A DNA stretch of 64,000 nt from Certhia americana (Eukaryota; Chordata; Aves; Passeriformes; Certhiidae): positions 22,031,207 through 22,095,206 of the forward strand of contig CM031879.1 of the NCBI GenBank assembly GCA_018697195.1. Reading direction: 5' to 3'. Numbering within the stretch: the first letter of the stretch is position 1; each line of letters opens with the position of its first letter. Positions 20,511-35,169 of the stretch are shown here, in pieces. The notes under the pieces were generated by a model. The model was not told the DNA's origin. It did not search any database and was given only the letters and a program-made list of their open reading frames with translations. The position numbers were made by a program, and so were the translations under genes.

Positions 20511-23500
20511 TTTTGGGTGGGTACAACATTGGACTGCTCAAGCTGTCCTGTATTGTTTTATTGCCATCTGCTCCAGGTGGATACTGAAGGCCCACCCATA
20601 AAAACAAGCGAGACAACCTTCATGACTCCATACTGAAAAACAGTGACAGTTCTGCAGGGCTTCTAAAACCATAATCTTCTGTTGGAATGACAATCACACC
20701 ACCATGTTTATTTACATCTGTCTTGATGTAAGTGAGTGCGTTTCTTTTTAAATCTTTTTGGTGATGCCTACAGGGGAGCAGGAAGGTACTGAGACAGGGT
20801 TTTCAACTGAGATTTCTACCTCCTTTGTGACTACTGATCCTAAAATTTTTCAAGGTGGAGGTTGATTCTTATAGACTGCTTTTCCTTGTATAGAATGAAG
20901 AAACAATTCCTTGTTAATGCCCCTTTTACAGTCATCTCCTCTCTTACGGTGAACATGGCTTGTTTATCATGGCTTGTCTAATCTGCTAGCAAATCTTTAC
21001 TGTAGTGAGAGGTAAAATTCTCTTCCTAGCCTGGCATTCTGTATAATTTGTTCTGAAGCCATTCTGTACAGGGCACCTCAAATTTACTGTGGCCATGTAT
21101 CAACATGGGATTGGAGCGGCATCTCCTTACTATGACTGTAGAGACTAGAGGGATGGTTTGAGATCAGTTTGGGATGGCTAATTCCCAAACCTTGTCCTTA
21201 ATAGATATAGTGATACTAACTGCATCTGCATACACGTGCTCATTCCTTGCCCAGCAAATAACCCATTCACTGCCTGACACTTCTTTTAGTTAACTAGCTT
21301 CAACTTTTTTAAGCATCCCTTTCAATTTGGTTCTCCAAGTTACATGCAACCAAGGTTATGAAGCATTCAGAAGTCAGAGTGTTAGATTGAAGCACGTGAT
21401 GTACAAGCATCAGACACTCAAGACAGCAGCTGAACATTGTAACTACCATAATTACTTTTCCTTTCTCAAGTAAGAAATATTTATTCCTGTTTAGGATCTA
21501 TGTACTCACATATTTCACAGAAAACATTTTGGTGGTCTTTGAACTGCAAATTCCTCAGGTCTCCATAGGAATATACATTAAAGGATGAAACTAGATGTTC
21601 TTGTGAAAGCTGAAATCTTCAGTATTTGAAAGATTTAGTTCCTAAAAATGTGCCTCGATCTATTGTGAATCAGATTTCTCAGTCTATCCACTCCCTACTT
21701 AATGCATGAATAAAACTGGCCAAAATATTTCAAATGTGTTATAGACTTATTCAACAGCTCATCAGAACAGACAGTACTAAATTATTCTCTTATAGCCATT
21801 AACTACAGAAACTTTGAAATTAAGAAAAAACTTGCCTTCAGCTTCGTATTCCCAGTAAAAGTAATGAACAGCATTCTTAGTATAAGAATACATTTAAGGC
21901 CACTTTTCACCTCAGTGAGCTTGGCAGATTAGTCAAGGGGGTTTGGTATAAATTGTCTCATTTTTTTCTGGCTTCCTCAGAAGAAAGGTAATTATAAAGA
22001 CTTGAAAAATATTTGGAACATTATACTAGTTGTTGCAAATGAAAATATGCCTGGATACACCAAATCAGGTGAAAAGTAGTTATACACAAAATGGTTTTGC
22101 ATGCTGATGGTGACACTGCAACATGCTGAATGTTAGAAAAAAGGGGGGGAAAGTGCTGCCTCAGGATCATTTTTGTCAAATTATAGGGAATGAAATATGT
22201 ATCTCAGATTTTCTCTTTTGGTGTGCATTTAGTCAGAAGTCACTGAGTAGCAAAAAATGCTGAGTGACACAGAATATTAAGGGAAAATCCCAACTGCTGA
22301 AAAAAGGAAGAAGAGAAATCTTCACTTGCAGCATGTTCTGGAGCTTGTAAAAATGCAATCAGAGCCTTTCTTCGCTGTGGATAAAAGGATCTTTGAGAAG
22401 CATCTACTTTGGTTATATTTTGCTTAACAATGCACTAGGACTACTTAATTGCTCCATCTGCCTATATACAAATTCTAAAACAAAAGGCCTAATGGTTTTT
22501 GAACATATTAACTTTTCATATATTTTTGATTGTTTCTAGTAGAGAGGAAAAAAAACCCAAACCACCTCTTTGAAAAGAGCTCTGATCTCTGTTAAGTTCC
22601 CTATCCATAAGTTTTATACTTATTTAATGCCTAAAGAAAGTTGCTGTCTCTCACAACATCATTTTTAGAGCCATAGACAAGGAATACATTGCTTTCTTGG
22701 AAAGCTTTCTGCAACAGTATCATACTGTTCAAATTGTAAACAAAGACATAAACAAACAATGTGCAAATGAAAAATAATATTATTTTATGTAGCTGGTGGA
22801 ACATATTTTTTTATTTATGCCTACAAGTAGTAGGCAGTAAGGTTCAACTCCCAATGAGTGGAGACCAAGACAACACACAGGACTGAGACCAGAACCTTAG
22901 ATATATTTAGTTTCTCCTGCTGTTGTTTTTGGATGACAACAATGTACTTTCCTGACATTTAATGGCTTGCTTTTCAGACTGTAAATCTTCTTCCATCTTT
23001 ACCTCCTAGAGCATATTTTGAGTCTAATAGGTTGAAACAATATTGCTTTAAATTAAAAGGTGATGCTTAAATCTAAAATCTCTCTTAACAGAGTTTTATT
23101 TGAGATGATGCATTTTTCTCAGGTTTAATTGCACCACATTTAGTTTGGTATTTTGAAATATGAATCACATCACCTTTGTACTGTTAATGTAAGACAGTTT
23201 GATAGTTCATCCATCAACAATTAGAAGGCCAAAGGCCTATATTAACAAGTAAGTAATTCAAGTATGAAGCAATGTCACCATAGCAACTTGGCTTGCACAC
23301 AGGATGCTGTATTTAACCCTGGGGAGCTCTTAAAAACTCTTGATTCCTGAAATAAGTAGAGTCTGTGTGGTAGTGGGGCTGTGCCTTCTATGCTATAGAA
23401 GTAGATTTATCTTAGAAATGTGCAATTGCTTTGGCCCAATATAACTTAAAAGAAACCAATGGTGTATGAGCTCTTAAAGGCAAGCCTCATGGAAATCTTG

Positions 23501-25886
23501 ACTTGCAGTTAGAAATGTGCAAGGTTGCTTGCCTTTTTTGGGGACTAGGAAGGAGTTAGCTGTAGAGCTTATTGCAGTAAGGCAGACACATCTTAACAAA
23601 AAAAATATTTGCAGGAATTACTTTTAGAGTTTTATTTAATTTTTTTTTTGCTAGTCCACACACACCCCTCTGTCTTCACAGTTATTTTGAGCTTTGTCAG
23701 GTAAAGGGGGAAAAACACGCATGCTTTCGTGTCTCTCTTGTGGATTTGAATTTTCAAGCTCCTAAACTACCTATGTGGATGGGATTAATTAATAATGTGA
23801 ATCCATATGTCCTCAAGTCAGGTAAAATTCATGTGAATTAGCTTCACTAGAAGGTCATGCTACTAGTAAGACAAGCTTTAGACAGCCAATTTTTTCAAAA
23901 CTGACATTTCAATAACCTTTGGTAGGGAACACAGGAGTTTTAGAAGTGTGAGATCATAGGATTAAAATTAATTCTTAGGAAGCACAAACAGTGGCAGGTT
24001 TGAATATTGTGTGGTTACTATTTCCCCTCAGTGGTCAGGCTGTAATGCTTCACCATTTCCCCATCTAGCTCCAGATTAGCTAAATGAAAAAATACCCAGG
24101 TCAAGAAGCCAGATTGCTGGAGGGCTTGTTACCTAACTGCCTTTCAGGATGCCTGAATCACATATTATTAAGAATTTCACAAGCCCCTCTTGAGCTACTT
24201 TGTATCTACAACTCCTTAGCACCTCAGTTTCCAGTGGTAAATTGTTCCAAGTTCTTACATTTCTGCAGAAACAATGAATTCTCAACTACTCTGCTTCACC
24301 TCATACCTCCTGCTCTAGCAAGACTTGTAAATGAGACCTTTTCTGTCTGTATCTCACCTGTAGGATAAAAGTGCTCATGTCTTTATATATAGTTATTTTC
24401 TGGGGAGAATCACCCATTATAAGGAAATGTGAAGGTCTGACAGTAGAAGAGACATCTTTATGGGCATCTAAATTCCAAGGGAAGAGTTAACAGAATAGTC
24501 CCTTTAGCCTTTTAAAGAAATTATCAGCAGGTTTACCAGTAATTGAAAAAACAGTGGTGTTCATAGCATACAAAAGAAAAAGAAGAGTCACTCTTACAGA
24601 ATTATGTCATACCTGACGTGGTGTGGATTTCAACTATATAACTAAGAAATATGCAGAGAGGGAGTTGTGTTAAATGTTTGGGGTTTTTTCTCTGCTTTTG
24701 CACTCTTGTTCAGGACACATGGTTATACTATGTTTTAGTTCCCTGTCTGAACAGATAGTTTAAAACCCTCCATTATATTTAAGTGTATTTTATATTATTT
24801 CATAACTAGAAACTGTAATGAAAGTAGAAAAGTCCTGAAAAACAATCAGTAAAATAAGAAACCAAAAAGGAGCATAAATACTTTCAAAATTCCTGCCAAG
24901 TATCAAAATATGTTACGAGACTAGCTGAGAGTATTTTGTCCACCCCATCAGTTTCCAAGTCAGTAATTTGTAAAAGCTGTATGTTCTTTTAAGAGTCAGT
25001 TAGTGAATTCGGGTGCCAGAGATTTCCCATTGCAGCAGAAAAGAAAGGTAAACTCTTTTAGGAGGGATAAATGTTGAAAATTTCCTGCTTCAAGACAAAT
25101 ACATTTTGGCTCAGCTCTTCAGTAAGGTACAATCCTATTTGCTGTGCTGCTCCAGTGACAAACTTCTCAGTGGATGACTGCGATTAGAGACTCTCTGTCT
25201 TGGGGCCAGAGATGTCCATCTGCCTGTCTGACCATCCTGCTGGGACATGGGCTTCTTGACTAATTCAAAAACCTTAGGCACAGTGGAAAGACTGTTGAGG
25301 CATATCCAATCCCTGACTGTGACTCATGCTATTCATGTTACTCATCCATGTGGGCACTAATGAAGTGACTGTGAGGTTCTGGGAACACAGGGGATAGAGT
25401 CCAGGTCACAGTGATGCTTGCCAATACTCCCATTTGACTGCAGAGGCCTAGCCTGGGTCATATGAGTCATGAATTTGGATGCAGATCTTTACTAATAATG
25501 TCAACGCTGGGCTTCAGCATCCTTAAAAATAACATGCTGCTTTTTAAAGGTGGAATGGTGGGAAGAGGGAGACTGTGACAGGGAAACTGTCTAATACTAG
25601 TGCTCAAACTGGGAGAAAGACTTCAATCTAGGGTTAAAAAGATGTGCTCTCAGTACCCTGAGGAGTCAACTACAGAGTTTCAAGTACTGTTTGAAATGTT
25701 ACATGTCATTCATGTCATATTGAAGAGACTAGCAAAATGTCTAATCTGCTTCCCAGACTGACCTTCAGCTGCAGATCAGACCATGACTTCAGGTTATTAA
25801 ACATTATTGTTATGAAAAGTTAAAACTGCTTGAAAACACTCTCTGAATTCAAGGAAGGACATGTAAGGCAGATACCACTGTCATAA
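20511..25886. other. Unassigned AT-rich sequence
   Basis: I see no gene, RNA or recognised transposon. A 94-codon open frame at 24084-24368 has no family features. An X-box at 23274-23287 is the only regulatory motif singled out. Confidence 0.55.
23274..23287 (-). promoter_or_regulatory. RFX X-box, full consensus match
   Basis: GTCACCATAGCAAC fits GTNRCC-N2-RGYAAC at every fixed position. The minus strand reads GTTGCTATGGTGAC, the usual RFX orientation. No promoter or exon is recognised nearby, so it could be a distal element or chance. Confidence 0.4.
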
Positions 25887-26211
25887 ATTCACAGAATTGC
25901 AGAATGTTTGAGGCTGGAAGAGACCTCAGGAGGTCTGTAATCCATGCTCCAGCTCAAGCAGAATCAGCTACTGCAAGTTGCTTAGGTCCATGGCCATTCA
26001 GGTTTTGAGTGTCATCAAGCTGAAGACTCCACAAACTTTCTGGGAAACTTGTTAAGGTGCTCAGCCACACTCACGGGGAAAAAAAGAATAAAATTCTTAT
26101 GTGTTTGAGTGTAATTTCCTACTTTTGATTTGTTATCATTGCCTCAGTGTGTCGGGAGATGACTGAGAAGGCTGTGGATCCATCTTTGTTATTTCCTCCC
26201 AGTGTATAACT
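25887..26211 (-). mobile_element. CR1 LINE 3' fragment, antisense
   Basis: The + strand starts ATTCACAGAATTGCAGAATG, the complement of a CR1 3' end. It continues through 'ggctggaagagacctcagg', 'agactccacaaactttctgg' and 'cattgcctcagtg', ending around the 'actgagaaggctgtggatcc' block. It is strongly diverged and therefore old. No reading frame survives. Confidence 0.85.
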
Positions 26212-26929
26212 TTTCTGGAAAGGTGGATATTGGGAAAAGCTGTCATAACAGACTATAATGCTAGGCACTTCCACAGCCATGGTGGTGGTTTACCCATACC
26301 CATAAAGTGAGTGCTGAACCCCCTCTTCAAGGTTATGGAGTGACTGCCAAGAATAATTTTTAGTGATTCACATTAAGAATGTGAACCCTCATGTGGAGTC
26401 CCATTTCTTCTAAGTGGTTTTATTAAGGATTGAATGATGAAGTTGAATTAATATGTTTAGAAAATCTACAGTCAATATGAACAGAGAAGTTGCTCTGACT
26501 TTGATTACAGCATCAAAACTGGAAATCAATGAGTCTAAAAAATCAGACATCCTCTGAAATTAAAAGCAGATGAATTTCAACAAGTACATGAAAATAGACA
26601 TATAACAGAAGTGACTTTACACAGAGAAGGATCTGAGGATTGTGGTGAATCACAAATTGACTATGAGTAACAGCACAGTATTTTTTCCAAGAAAAAGTCT
26701 TGATCAAAAATATATTCCTAGGAATATTATATGCAACCCTTGAGAAGTAACTGTTTTGCACTGCTTGGGAGCCAACTGGATCTCAGACAGGTGTCCACTT
26801 TTAGACACAACATTATAAAAAATTTAAAAAAAAACAATTTGGAAAAAATCCACAGTATGGTGCAAGGAATGCTAAAGGATTTAGCAAACATAATCCATAA
26901 AAAAAGGTAATCCCATTCCTTTAGGCTTC

Positions 26930-26955
26930 AAAAGGGAACATTAAAAGGGAACATT
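26930..26955 (+). repeat. Perfect 13-bp tandem duplication
   Basis: AAAAGGGAACATT occurs twice in a row at 26930-26942 and 26943-26955. Confidence 0.95.
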
Positions 26956-29900
26956 TAAATCTTCTAGTATGTAAAAAAAGATCATTATAAATAGAATAAT
27001 GGTCACTTGTTACTTAAAAGCAGAAAGGAAGGACAAAAAGAAACTATTGCAACTAAATATTGTAATATCTAAATTGCATTTAAGAAGGAGTATTTTGATT
27101 GTTGAAGTATTTAATGCTGAAGTATTTAAGAATATGTGTGAATGTATTTCATTGGATGTGTTTAAGGAGACAACTATTGGAGACAGTGTAGGGGAGGGAC
27201 AGGACAGCATCCTGTTGTTCTTCCCAGATCTGTATCTGGTTTTAGGACAATGAGTCTCAAAGTGAGTTAACAGGCAAATGTAAATTCTGGCTCTGACAAA
27301 GAACACACCTTGGAGGGGAAAGGTTCACATTTACCACAGTCTAGAGATAGGATAAGGCTCTATAAGCAGGAACAAAAGCCCCAGATATTTTTTCTCAAGT
27401 GTCCTGAAAAAATATAATCTAAATTTTTCCTACACAGACCCCAGACCTGGTGTAAATCAGTGTGTCTCCATTGGCTAGAATGTGCACTTTGTGGAAGATG
27501 AATGGCATAAATTTTTTGTAGATAATTAAATTAAAGGTATCAAATCCATGTCCTGAATCTAGCAACAATTCTGAGAGAGATGGAAATCAAACTCTAATTT
27601 ACCAGTTTGCTGTGTAAATTCAGTATATTCAGTCTTTATTAATAAATAAATCAGATGCACACATGCAAACAGAAGAAAAACTGTTGCTTTTTGTCAGCCA
27701 GAAGATCTCAAATGAACTTTGACTAAACTGAAAAGACACAGGCACCCCTGGGTGTTCCTTAACTAAAGCCTTCCTCTCTTTCCAGTTGGATAGGCTGCAC
27801 TCAGAGCAGAAAGATCCTTCTCCTTAGTGGAACAGTCACTGATCTCAGTCAGTGTGAACTGGCCACTCATTCCTGCGGATGCCGTGTCATTCCTCACTAG
27901 AAGTAAAACAATCTAGGAATATAATGTTTTCATTTTTTTAAAGTGTAATTCCAAATGGCCTAATATATAGTGCATACAGATCCCATAAAGCATTTTTGTT
28001 GCTGAATCTTAAGACGGTGTTGCTCCCTTTTGTTAAATTCTATAGATTTTGTCCCTAAAAGAAGCCATCCCTCAGTACCTTTCTCTATAGCAAAGTCATT
28101 TCAGGGAATTATACAGAAATTTCATTACCTATACAGTGTAACTTCATCAACATCTCTCTAAATAAATTCATAATAAGCTTTGTGGGACAGATTAATTCCC
28201 GAGGAAAGCCAGCAGAAGTCTGTATAAACAGACTTATATGAGCACCTTTTTTACCACAGATTAATTTATCACCAAATCCACAGTTTGATCCAATAATAAG
28301 GCATCTAGGAGTGAAAATGCAAATGTATCATAAGACAAAAATACTGTCACTGCCTGATAAAGCCTATGTTAAAAATACTAGTGTCCCTTCAAACCCAATT
28401 AATTCAAATAATTACACAGTCATTAAAGCAACAGTCTAAAGGGGAAAATACCTTCCTAGAAGAGTTCATGTGAACAGTTATTTAATCTGCTTTTTAGAAT
28501 ATCTAGATGAATGACTTTTTGCCCAATATAGGACATTCTATTATCAGGTCTTTGCAGTCATTCTACTTAATTACTTCTCTGCCAGGATCATTTGTACTCC
28601 TAGATAAGGAGTACATTTGTATCTCTATATAAGGTTAGTTTAGAGAGAGAAATTTTATTCCTGCAGCTCTAGGAGAGGCCTTTTCATCATTCTGTGAGTA
28701 GTTTCACACTGTATTTTCCTCACATTATCCAGCACTAAATAGACAGCTATTAATTTCCAGGTAGCCTTTTCAGTAGTGTATCTGAGGGCTGCTGCCACAA
28801 TTAGATTTGAACATTCAATACCATCTTATCTCCAGTATGAACACTTCAGTCCCAATTGCAGATCATTAACACCTGTCCATGCTGCTGCTTAGCCTGGTAT
28901 GCTTGCATATTTCAAAAGAATGTGTTCCTCTCACCCACCTTCCCCACTAGGCACCCTAACAGCCCAGTTATAGACACATTTATGCACTTTCATTCTCTCA
29001 GGAACCCCATGAATATTCATTCCATGCAAAGTGGAACAGTTCGAACAGAAATAATGGGATGCCTCACCCTTGTTCCTTAAAATAGCCGACCTTTTGTGAT
29101 CAGCATATTCACCTCCAAGTGGGAGATACCAGGTCAGATTCCCTCAGGCAGCAAAAGAAATTTAACCCAAACCTCCCATAGCTTTGCTAGGACAGGTGGG
29201 TATCATGATCCAAGCTTTTCTTTGTTATATCTTTCTAGTTGGCTTGGCTTAGCTTGTGTCTACATGTAACTTTTGATCCATTAAATAGTATTGGTCATTT
29301 ATGAAATAAATATGTTGCCCTCTGTGATGCACAGCTGGGCTTCTTTTCAGTGGAAACAGCATGCATAGAGCTGAGACCCCAGCCCTACCTGAGCAAAATA
29401 GATATGTAATCAGACTGAGAAATGTGGAAGTGGTCACTCTTTACATGGTCTGGATGCTATCTTTTAATAACCTGACATACTGTAATCTCTGGGAGATGCC
29501 TCTCTTTCCTCATGCTGTGCAGAAGACAGAGCTTCACAAGCTTTTTAAACTGGAGAAACAACTAACTTTGGAAAGAGATCTGTCTTGCAGTGTTTCCACA
29601 CTGTTTTAATTTATAAATACCTACAGATAGTTTCGCCTGGATAGTTTGTTTATTCCTTTTGCTTTCTTATATTCTCCTTCCTTATGTGCTTGTGTGTGTA
29701 ACACTATATATACATGTAGGGGAAAAGTGGGTCCATTTTGGCACTGGTTTTATGCAAAACCTTTTGATTTCTTGCAGACTACTAATTCAGATTAGTGGAT
29801 CCTTTATACACTATGATGGCTATCTGTTCCACTGCCAGAATCTCTTGCAGTGATTCATAACTGTTAGTGAACTCTTCACTGCATTCCTGTAGAAATGGTT

Positions 29901-32900
29901 TGTGTTAAAATCCCATTGTCAGAGATGTCTGCTGCTTTTAGAAAGCCACCTAGAAAATCGTGTTTCAGAGCACTTTTGATGAAGAGACCTTTTCATGGAG
30001 TTTTATGCAGTGGGAACCTCCCCCTCCTGGAGTTGTGAGGGTTTGCTATGCCTGCGAATTCATCCACAGCTGTTTCCTATTAGATACCCAGAAATTGAAG
30101 AAAGCATAACTTCTGGCCACTTTTTGAAAACTGTGGTTTGGATGACCTTCTCAACACCGTGCAGAGCTTGAGGAGAGATGCAGGGACACAGTCCCAGCTC
30201 TGGATGTCAGTACTCAGATTTGGAATGAAAGAGGCAGGTGTTGGGGGGGGCAATATTTTCCCCTGGTTCATACCCGTCATTTGACATAGCACAACACAGA
30301 CTGCCTACATGCACTGAAGGTGTCAGAATGCCTGTGAAAATAAATGGTACATGATCATTGAAATAAAGACTTCATTGTAACATTTTTTATAAAATCAAAA
30401 TACTCTTTAAAAGCAGTAGTAGTCCAGGAGCAGCCCATCTTGTTCCTTCTGAGTGCTGGCATGTCTGGTCAGTATGGGCAAAAGCAACTCTGGTTACAGA
30501 ACCAAATGCTGGCTTATCAACTGATCTGGTAATATAGTTTGGTTTATAAAGGTTTAGGGGATCTGAGAGATGAGCCTGGCAACAGATTACTTTATGTAGC
30601 TTAAACCTTAGGAAGTGAAACAATTATAAAATGAATTAATTTGGAGGTTTTTTCTTTTCTTGGAGGTCTGAGAGTTTAACTTACAGGAGATTTTAATAGA
30701 AAAATAATACCGAGACTCACTCTAGAACTTACATTAGGCTTAATGAGAAGAGCAAGTAGATGTCGATAGACAGTGGGGATGGATAAGAACTGTGACTGTT
30801 ATTACCTGCAGTAATGTTCTCATGGTAACCTGAGATTAAACTTGATGGAAAACTTAATGGAACTAGAATGGCTTGTCCAGAGGAGCCTCTGTGTGTATAC
30901 ACAGCATGAGTACGCACATTGAGTTGAAGGCCGTGTCAGTAAAGTACCTATAAACATGACCCAGAGAAGCAAAGCCTGAGACCTTCTGAGGCACTGAGGC
31001 AGGAAAACTTTGACGTTTGTTTATTCTATGGCTGGCAAAGCAAAATTATGTGTTTGGGGTTTTTTTCTCCTCTTTTTCTTTTGTTAAATAAAATTGCAAA
31101 GCAAATGTCCTTTTTTTCCTCCTTCTTCCCCCCAAGCCCCCCTCTTTTGTTAAGTAAGATTCACTTTTATTTGAACGCTTCATAATTATTTGACCAAAGA
31201 AACAGCAATAGTAAAACACACTTCAGGCCTGAAACAGTCTTGCAAATGTCTTGGAAAGATTTCACTTGAAAGCAGTAGGGGAAGCAGAGACCTCAACAGA
31301 CAATTTAAAGTCATATTTTTTTTCTATGATTCTGATTATTTCTGGTCATTTTTGTTTCTATTTATGCCTTTTCCCTCCCTTCTTTTAGGAAGCACACAGC
31401 AATATTCATGGAAATTTATTATCAAAATAATAAAATTTGGTTTGAATTTACATTCTGCTTCATTTTCATGACTTTTAATAAACTACCCGGTCTGGTGTAA
31501 AGTATGTAAATTAAATTTAGTAGCATAGTTTCTAGAAGATTTAGAAGATAATAATTTTATTAGACCAGTTGAGATTATTAGATATGCCTAGACTTAATAA
31601 AAGCTAATTTTAGATCTTTGTGAGTCAGTATAGTTTCACTGGCAACTTGACTAAATCAAACCTTGACCAAGGAAAATTAATGTAATACTGTTCAATAAAT
31701 AGGGGAATCGTGTGGTGATTTTACAATACTTAGTGTTATTATGGACTTGCTAAAACACAAACAGTACGCTACACTACAACCATTTTCTGAGAATTCCTAC
31801 TCAAAGCTTGATCTTTATTGCTATTAAGATGAAGATTTGAGAAATCAAGAAGTCAGAAAATTTTTGGGAAAAAAAGGACTAATGCATCATTTACACAAAT
31901 AATAAAAATTCACTATTACAAATAATTATAGCAATTAGGCTGTGAAACATTACAAAGGGATGTGGTGCTCACTATGACATCATGGGCATTGCCTTGTTTT
32001 GTCATAGGTCATTACATACAGACTAAAAAGAGATGGGGTAGAACTTTCAGTAGCAAAATATATCCTTTAGATCCTGTACATAGTACAGAGAATATCCTTT
32101 CATTGGCACCACTATTAAAAGGTTCATAAGATGATCTGTGACCTTTCTTGAAGAGTAAATTTTTTTTATCCAAACAGAAGAGGTGACTTCTATGTTTTTT
32201 CAATGTCGATTTCCATTGGTGAAGAAGCACCAGGCAATGACTCCACTAACAAAAACTAAAATGTGCAGAGAAGATCAAGGACACTTTTTCTTTGGTTTCC
32301 TCTGTGTAGAAACAGACTTGTATAGCTCTCCATAAAGATGTAGAAATGAGTATTTGCTTAAAGGAAATATATCTAAGGCTGAGTTTGCACAAATTTTAAT
32401 TAGATAGAAGATAAACCTTATTTTTATTTAGCCTTTTATGTAGCAAATCAATTCTTTTTGTAAATTATTTTCCGTGGATAATCCCCAGCAGACATTGGTG
32501 AAATGATTTGAAGAAAACCAGAGCAAGACTGAGCTTTCATCTTTCTTCTGGGAGTACCCAAGCAGTACTCATGAGAGATATGGACAAACTGGCTGGGCAA
32601 GAGATACTGGGAAACCTAAGCATAAAGGAATATGAAAGATATGGCAGGAGAGAGAGAATTTTTAAGTGCAATATTATGCAGAAAACATGTGAGTTACCTT
32701 CTCTCACAGCTGAAAATTACTCATCCCTTTCAAATGCAAATCTTGTAAAGATGTCTTCTATCTGAAAAGGTAAGAGTGCTCACTTACTAATGACACATTA
32801 TATCAAACATATTTTAATTCAGTCTATTTGGAGTCTGCTAGTCAGGAAATTGATCTAGGCAGCAACAAAAGTCATTAGAGATATTTACAGAGGTGTCAAA

Positions 32901-33833
32901 AATAGACTATACATTTTTACCAGAAGTCTGTATCTGAGAAGGTGGAAGCAAGAATTAACTTCAATTTCCTTGGTGACAGGTGAATGAAAGTTTTCCTATA
33001 GTGTGGTAAAGCTGGTGCTGTGGTGCAGCCTCACAAAAAGTTTTTCCTTTTAACCCAGGGCTCAAGACTGTAAATGAAGTACTAGTGCAATTTCTTATGC
33101 TGAAATGTTAAGTGAGGTTTTTGGGGGTTTATTTGCATATAAAATAATTGACTTACACTTGAGGTCAAGGGGGGAAATTGGGGTAACAATCTAATTAAGA
33201 GATAATTCACAAAAAGTGAAAGTTTAAAAATTCAATGTCTGATTTTATTTGTAACATTCTTGAATGAATCACAAGTTTAATTCTCTCTGGCTAGAAAATT
33301 ATTAAACCACTCAAGTTTCTGTTGGGATACATTCAGCAGGGTGTCTAAATAGCTAGTCTACAGAATTGTTTGCAATTTTTAAAATGTTCAAGTGAGGTAT
33401 AAATAGCCAAAAATAAAGTAAAACAGCTTCCACAAAGTTGTATTATTTTTTCCCTATGGTACTTCATGCATATCCGGAGATTCTTATTTCTTGTTATAAT
33501 AGGGTCTCTGTTCCTCATCAGTCAAAAATAACAGGGAAGAATTATTTTTGAAGACTGCACTGTGCAAACTTGTCCCTGCCATATCACGGCTGCACTGCTC
33601 CCACTGAGCCAGCTCTCCACCTCCACCCTCTGCTGTCACCTCCAGCATGGATGTCCTCAGCTTTGTCAGAACTCATGCTGGCAAACAGACAGCATTGTCA
33701 GGCTTTTCCATGATCTTTCTTCTCAAAGGTTTCACCAAGTGTGCCAAAATTGCTCTGAGTAGACAAAATTTCAATGGCTTAAAAAAACTGTCAGTAGGAG
33801 ATCAGTGCTAAGAATGTGTGGATGTTGTCCTCT

Positions 33834-33856
33834 TACCCTAAGATCTTCTTAGGGTA
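33834..33856. repeat. Hairpin, 10-bp arms
   Basis: TACCCTAAGA (33834-33843) and TCTTAGGGTA (33847-33856) are exact complements with a 3-nt loop. Confidence 0.9.
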
Positions 33857-34649
33857 CGAACAATCATTATAGATTTTGGTAATACCACATAGGTACCTGC
33901 TGCTGCATCTATTTTCCAAGGAACCACAGGCCAGAGGAGCACTGGGGGAACAGGACAATTTCTCAGGAGCAGTAACTTGCTGCCCAGCATTATTCCTCTC
34001 AGTCTGCCTAGCTCCCATTGGCCACAAATCCTCCCACTCAGAAATTTTTAAGTCTGATTGAAAGCCTGCCAAGGTCAGAGGTAGTCCATTTCCTCTTCAG
34101 GGGCAGAGTAATATTTTTGTGCACTTAAAATTATCATATATTTTGCTAAGTATATTTCAGATACTGATCATCAGCTTCTGGATCTATAACCCAGACAAGT
34201 TCATTCATAATAACACTATGACAATAGTGCTTTTATGCTTCTGGGGGGCTCCTAATATTTGTCTACTGTGCAGAAAGTCAATGTCACAGTGCATGTGTGT
34301 AGGATATAGAGACAACTCAGAGTGTTTGCCTCCCTCAGTGAGACTGAGTCATGAAAGAAAAGGTTTCTTTCAGATCTTGCAGTATCATTTGTTACTTAAA
34401 GTGATTCTATATTTTGTTTCTTAACAAAAATGGACTTTCATAGCTTTAAGTGAAGGTGATCTCTATTTGTGTATGGAAAGGTGTGGAAAACTGTGACTAA
34501 TGCTGAGGGAAGCTTTTTTTGTTATTATGTTTAAAGAGGATTATAAAGTAACATTATTTGATTTTAGCAAACAGGAAATTTTAAAAGAAGACATTTGATC
34601 ATGGCAGCGCTGCGTCTCTGGAGTTATAATATTCAGCAGTAAAACAGGC

Positions 34650-34663
34650 GTTGCTATGGCAAT
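34650..34663 (+). promoter_or_regulatory. RFX X-box-like motif
   Basis: GTTGCTATGGCAAT shares 12 of 14 positions with the X-box. It lies just downstream of a small CpG-containing patch (GCAGCGCTGCGTC at about 34604). Confidence 0.3.
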
Positions 34664-35169
34664 TAAGCATTTTTCAACATTTTGGGTTTTTTTCAGAATT
34701 CTTCAGTTATTAATAATTTTCCTGAAACAACTTGGAAAAATGCTGGTACGTTAAAATATCACTTGTTCCTCATAAATAGACTGTTTAGAGTTTAATGCTT
34801 GTTTATGCAAAGTCTGTGTCAAATCTCCCACTGACTCTTACGGAAACATGGCTTGACCTTAAATATTTCAATCTCTATATTATTTCCTTTGAGCATTCAC
34901 TTTCTAATCAGAAATATTGAAAATGCCATGGTTTCTGACACACTAATTCCACCAGGGCTTTTGCAGGCACCTTGTTTGTGGCAGCACAGTTCAGCTAATT
35001 TGGGAAGCCCCAAGGCCCATTTCACACCTCCTGCCGATGCAGTGTTGTCTTTTGAGGCACTGTAGCACCCAAGCATGGTCATTCTCAACACACTGTGCCC
35101 AAAAGCTGTGAAACCAGAGCTTTTTGTACGAACAAGACAACTTTGTAAGAAGGAAAAAATAAGAGATTA

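Larger units (their letters stand above)
26212..35169. other. Long AT-rich stretch without recognised genes
   Basis: About 9 kb without an identifiable gene, RNA or transposon. It contains a 16-bp palindrome ATATTCCTAGGAATAT (26712-26727), a 13-bp tandem duplication (26930-26955), a pyrimidine-rich stretch (31060-31152), a 10-bp hairpin (33834-33856) and an RFX-like motif (34650-34663). Open frames here (up to 101 codons) show no domain features. Confidence 0.5.
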
